Source: Fidelibacterota bacterium (lineage in GTDB: Bacteria; Fidelibacterota; Marinisomatia; Marinisomatales; UBA1611). Taken from it: a stretch of 43,703 nucleotides of DNA. The number at the start of each line of letters is the position of its first letter. The first letter of the stretch is position 1. The position numbers were made by a program, and so were the translations under genes. The stretch lies in assembly GCA_002708715.1 (NCBI GenBank), contig PAPB01000032.1, positions 1 to 43,703 on the forward strand, given 5' to 3'. A model generated the notes under the pieces. The model made no database searches. It saw only the letters and a list, made by a program, of their open reading frames with translations, and had not been told where the DNA came from. Shown here piece after piece: positions 43,355 through 43,703 of the stretch.

Positions 43355-43703
43355 CAGAAAGCAAGGAAAAACTAATCGCCGAATTAGTTAACAAAGGTCT
43401 TGATGGTGATATGGATGCAGTTAATGCATGTGATGATAAGATGACACGGGCGAAGGCTAAGGCGATGATAGTGAAGGTTAAAAAGGGAATAGCCGAGCGA
43501 CCTGAGATGCCTGTGGCAGCCAATGCCTCTTTAAGCACGGAAGGATCAACTAATTTTAATCCAGAATCCTTATCTAAGGATGATATGCTTGCGTATCTAG
43601 TTAACAAAGGTCTTGATGGTGATATGGATGCAGTTAATGCATGTGATGATAAGATGACACGGGCGAAGGCTAAGGCGATGATAGTGAAGGTTAAAAAGGG
43701 AAT
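43351..43703 (+). CDS. Repeat-bearing protein in the nuoC position (N-terminal part, 3'-truncated by window)
   Basis: ATG 43351 overlaps the nuoB stop, so this is the next gene of the operon, normally nuoC. The visible 117 residues are not recognisable NuoC. They consist of two copies of a helical unit starting [20 protein letters not shown] and ending [12 protein letters not shown], separated by a Pro/Ala/Ser-rich linker of about 35 residues. The frame is open to the edge. It may be an N-terminal extension on NuoC, or an inserted separate gene. Function of the unit is unknown. Confidence 0.6.
   Translation, partial: MTESKEKLIAELVNKGLDGDMDAVNACDDKMTRAKAKAMIVKVKKGIAERPEMPVAANASLSTEGSTNFNPESLSKDDMLAYLVNKGLDGDMDAVNACDDKMTRAKAKAMIVKVKKG
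43385..43703 (+). repeat. Tandem repeat, 213-nt period with identical 106-nt segments
   Basis: Positions 43385-43490 and 43598-43703 are identical over all 106 nt, in the same frame and offset by 213 nt (71 codons). The second copy continues to the window edge, so the full repeat length and copy number are not visible. Perfect nucleotide identity in coding DNA points to recent duplication, gene conversion, or an assembly effect. Confidence 0.95.

Noticed and set aside
1-43703. CRISPR arrays, tRNA or rRNA genes, insertion sequences
   Set aside because: No short regularly spaced repeats, no tRNA cloverleaf-like intergenic stretch, no rRNA core sequence and no transposase frame were seen. The only repeat is the coding one at the right edge.

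Overview
This is an AT-rich, gene-dense bacterial window. A Gram-negative cell envelope is implied by a Wzi-type outer-membrane barrel, a Wza-like SLBB exporter and an MltD-like lytic transglycosylase. The mix (very AT-rich coding, HU followed by a 31-aa AURKAIP1/COX24-type basic protein, a PuuD-like membrane protein, nuoAB, frequent TTG starts) looks like a marine, small-genome member of the Fibrobacterota-Chlorobiota-Bacteroidota neighbourhood, for example Marinimicrobia/SAR406. That placement is inference; no rRNA or tRNA gene was seen to anchor it.

Region 1 (1-8573, + strand) is a molybdenum-hydroxylase maturation and molybdenum-cofactor block: a CoxE tail, MocA-like cytidylyltransferase, XdhC chaperone and cysteine desulfurase. 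A candidate Moco riboswitch follows, then moaA, a moaC-mogA fusion, a TauE/SafE permease, moeA, a rhodanese-MoeB/ThiF fusion, moaD and moaE, mostly in stop/start-overlap couplings. Region 2 (8601-14770, + strand) holds an SLC13/DASS permease, a tandem Usp protein, a membrane-anchored GltB-like FMN protein, a PuuD-like membrane protein (followed by a clear terminator), an HPP protein and an EamA transporter.

Region 3 (14796-32968, - strand) starts at its right-hand end with a surface-polysaccharide operon: SLBB exporter, a chain-length regulator carrying an N-terminal winged helix, a three-gene phosphonate module (nucleotidyltransferase-PEP mutase fusion, phosphonopyruvate decarboxylase, Fe-dependent alcohol dehydrogenase), flippase, two CDP-glycerol-transferase-like proteins, several glycosyltransferases, an O-antigen-ligase-like polymerase, an epimerase and Wzi. 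A glutamate dehydrogenase lies downstream. The parts together predict a capsule or exopolysaccharide decorated with 2-hydroxyethylphosphonate through a CMP-activated intermediate. This is the most interesting system in the window.

Region 4 (33239-40193, + strand) is housekeeping: serS, plsC-like, an rfaE2-like nucleotidyltransferase, lytic transglycosylase, HU, the small basic protein, xseA, xseB and nadK. Region 5 (40206-42297, - strand) is a three-gene operon of a PhyH-type dioxygenase, a CoA-binding protein and proline dehydrogenase. Region 6 (42446 to the end, + strand) is nuoA, nuoB and the start of a repeat-bearing protein in the nuoC position. Its 213-nt-period repeat contains a 106-nt segment that is identical in both copies and runs off the window edge.
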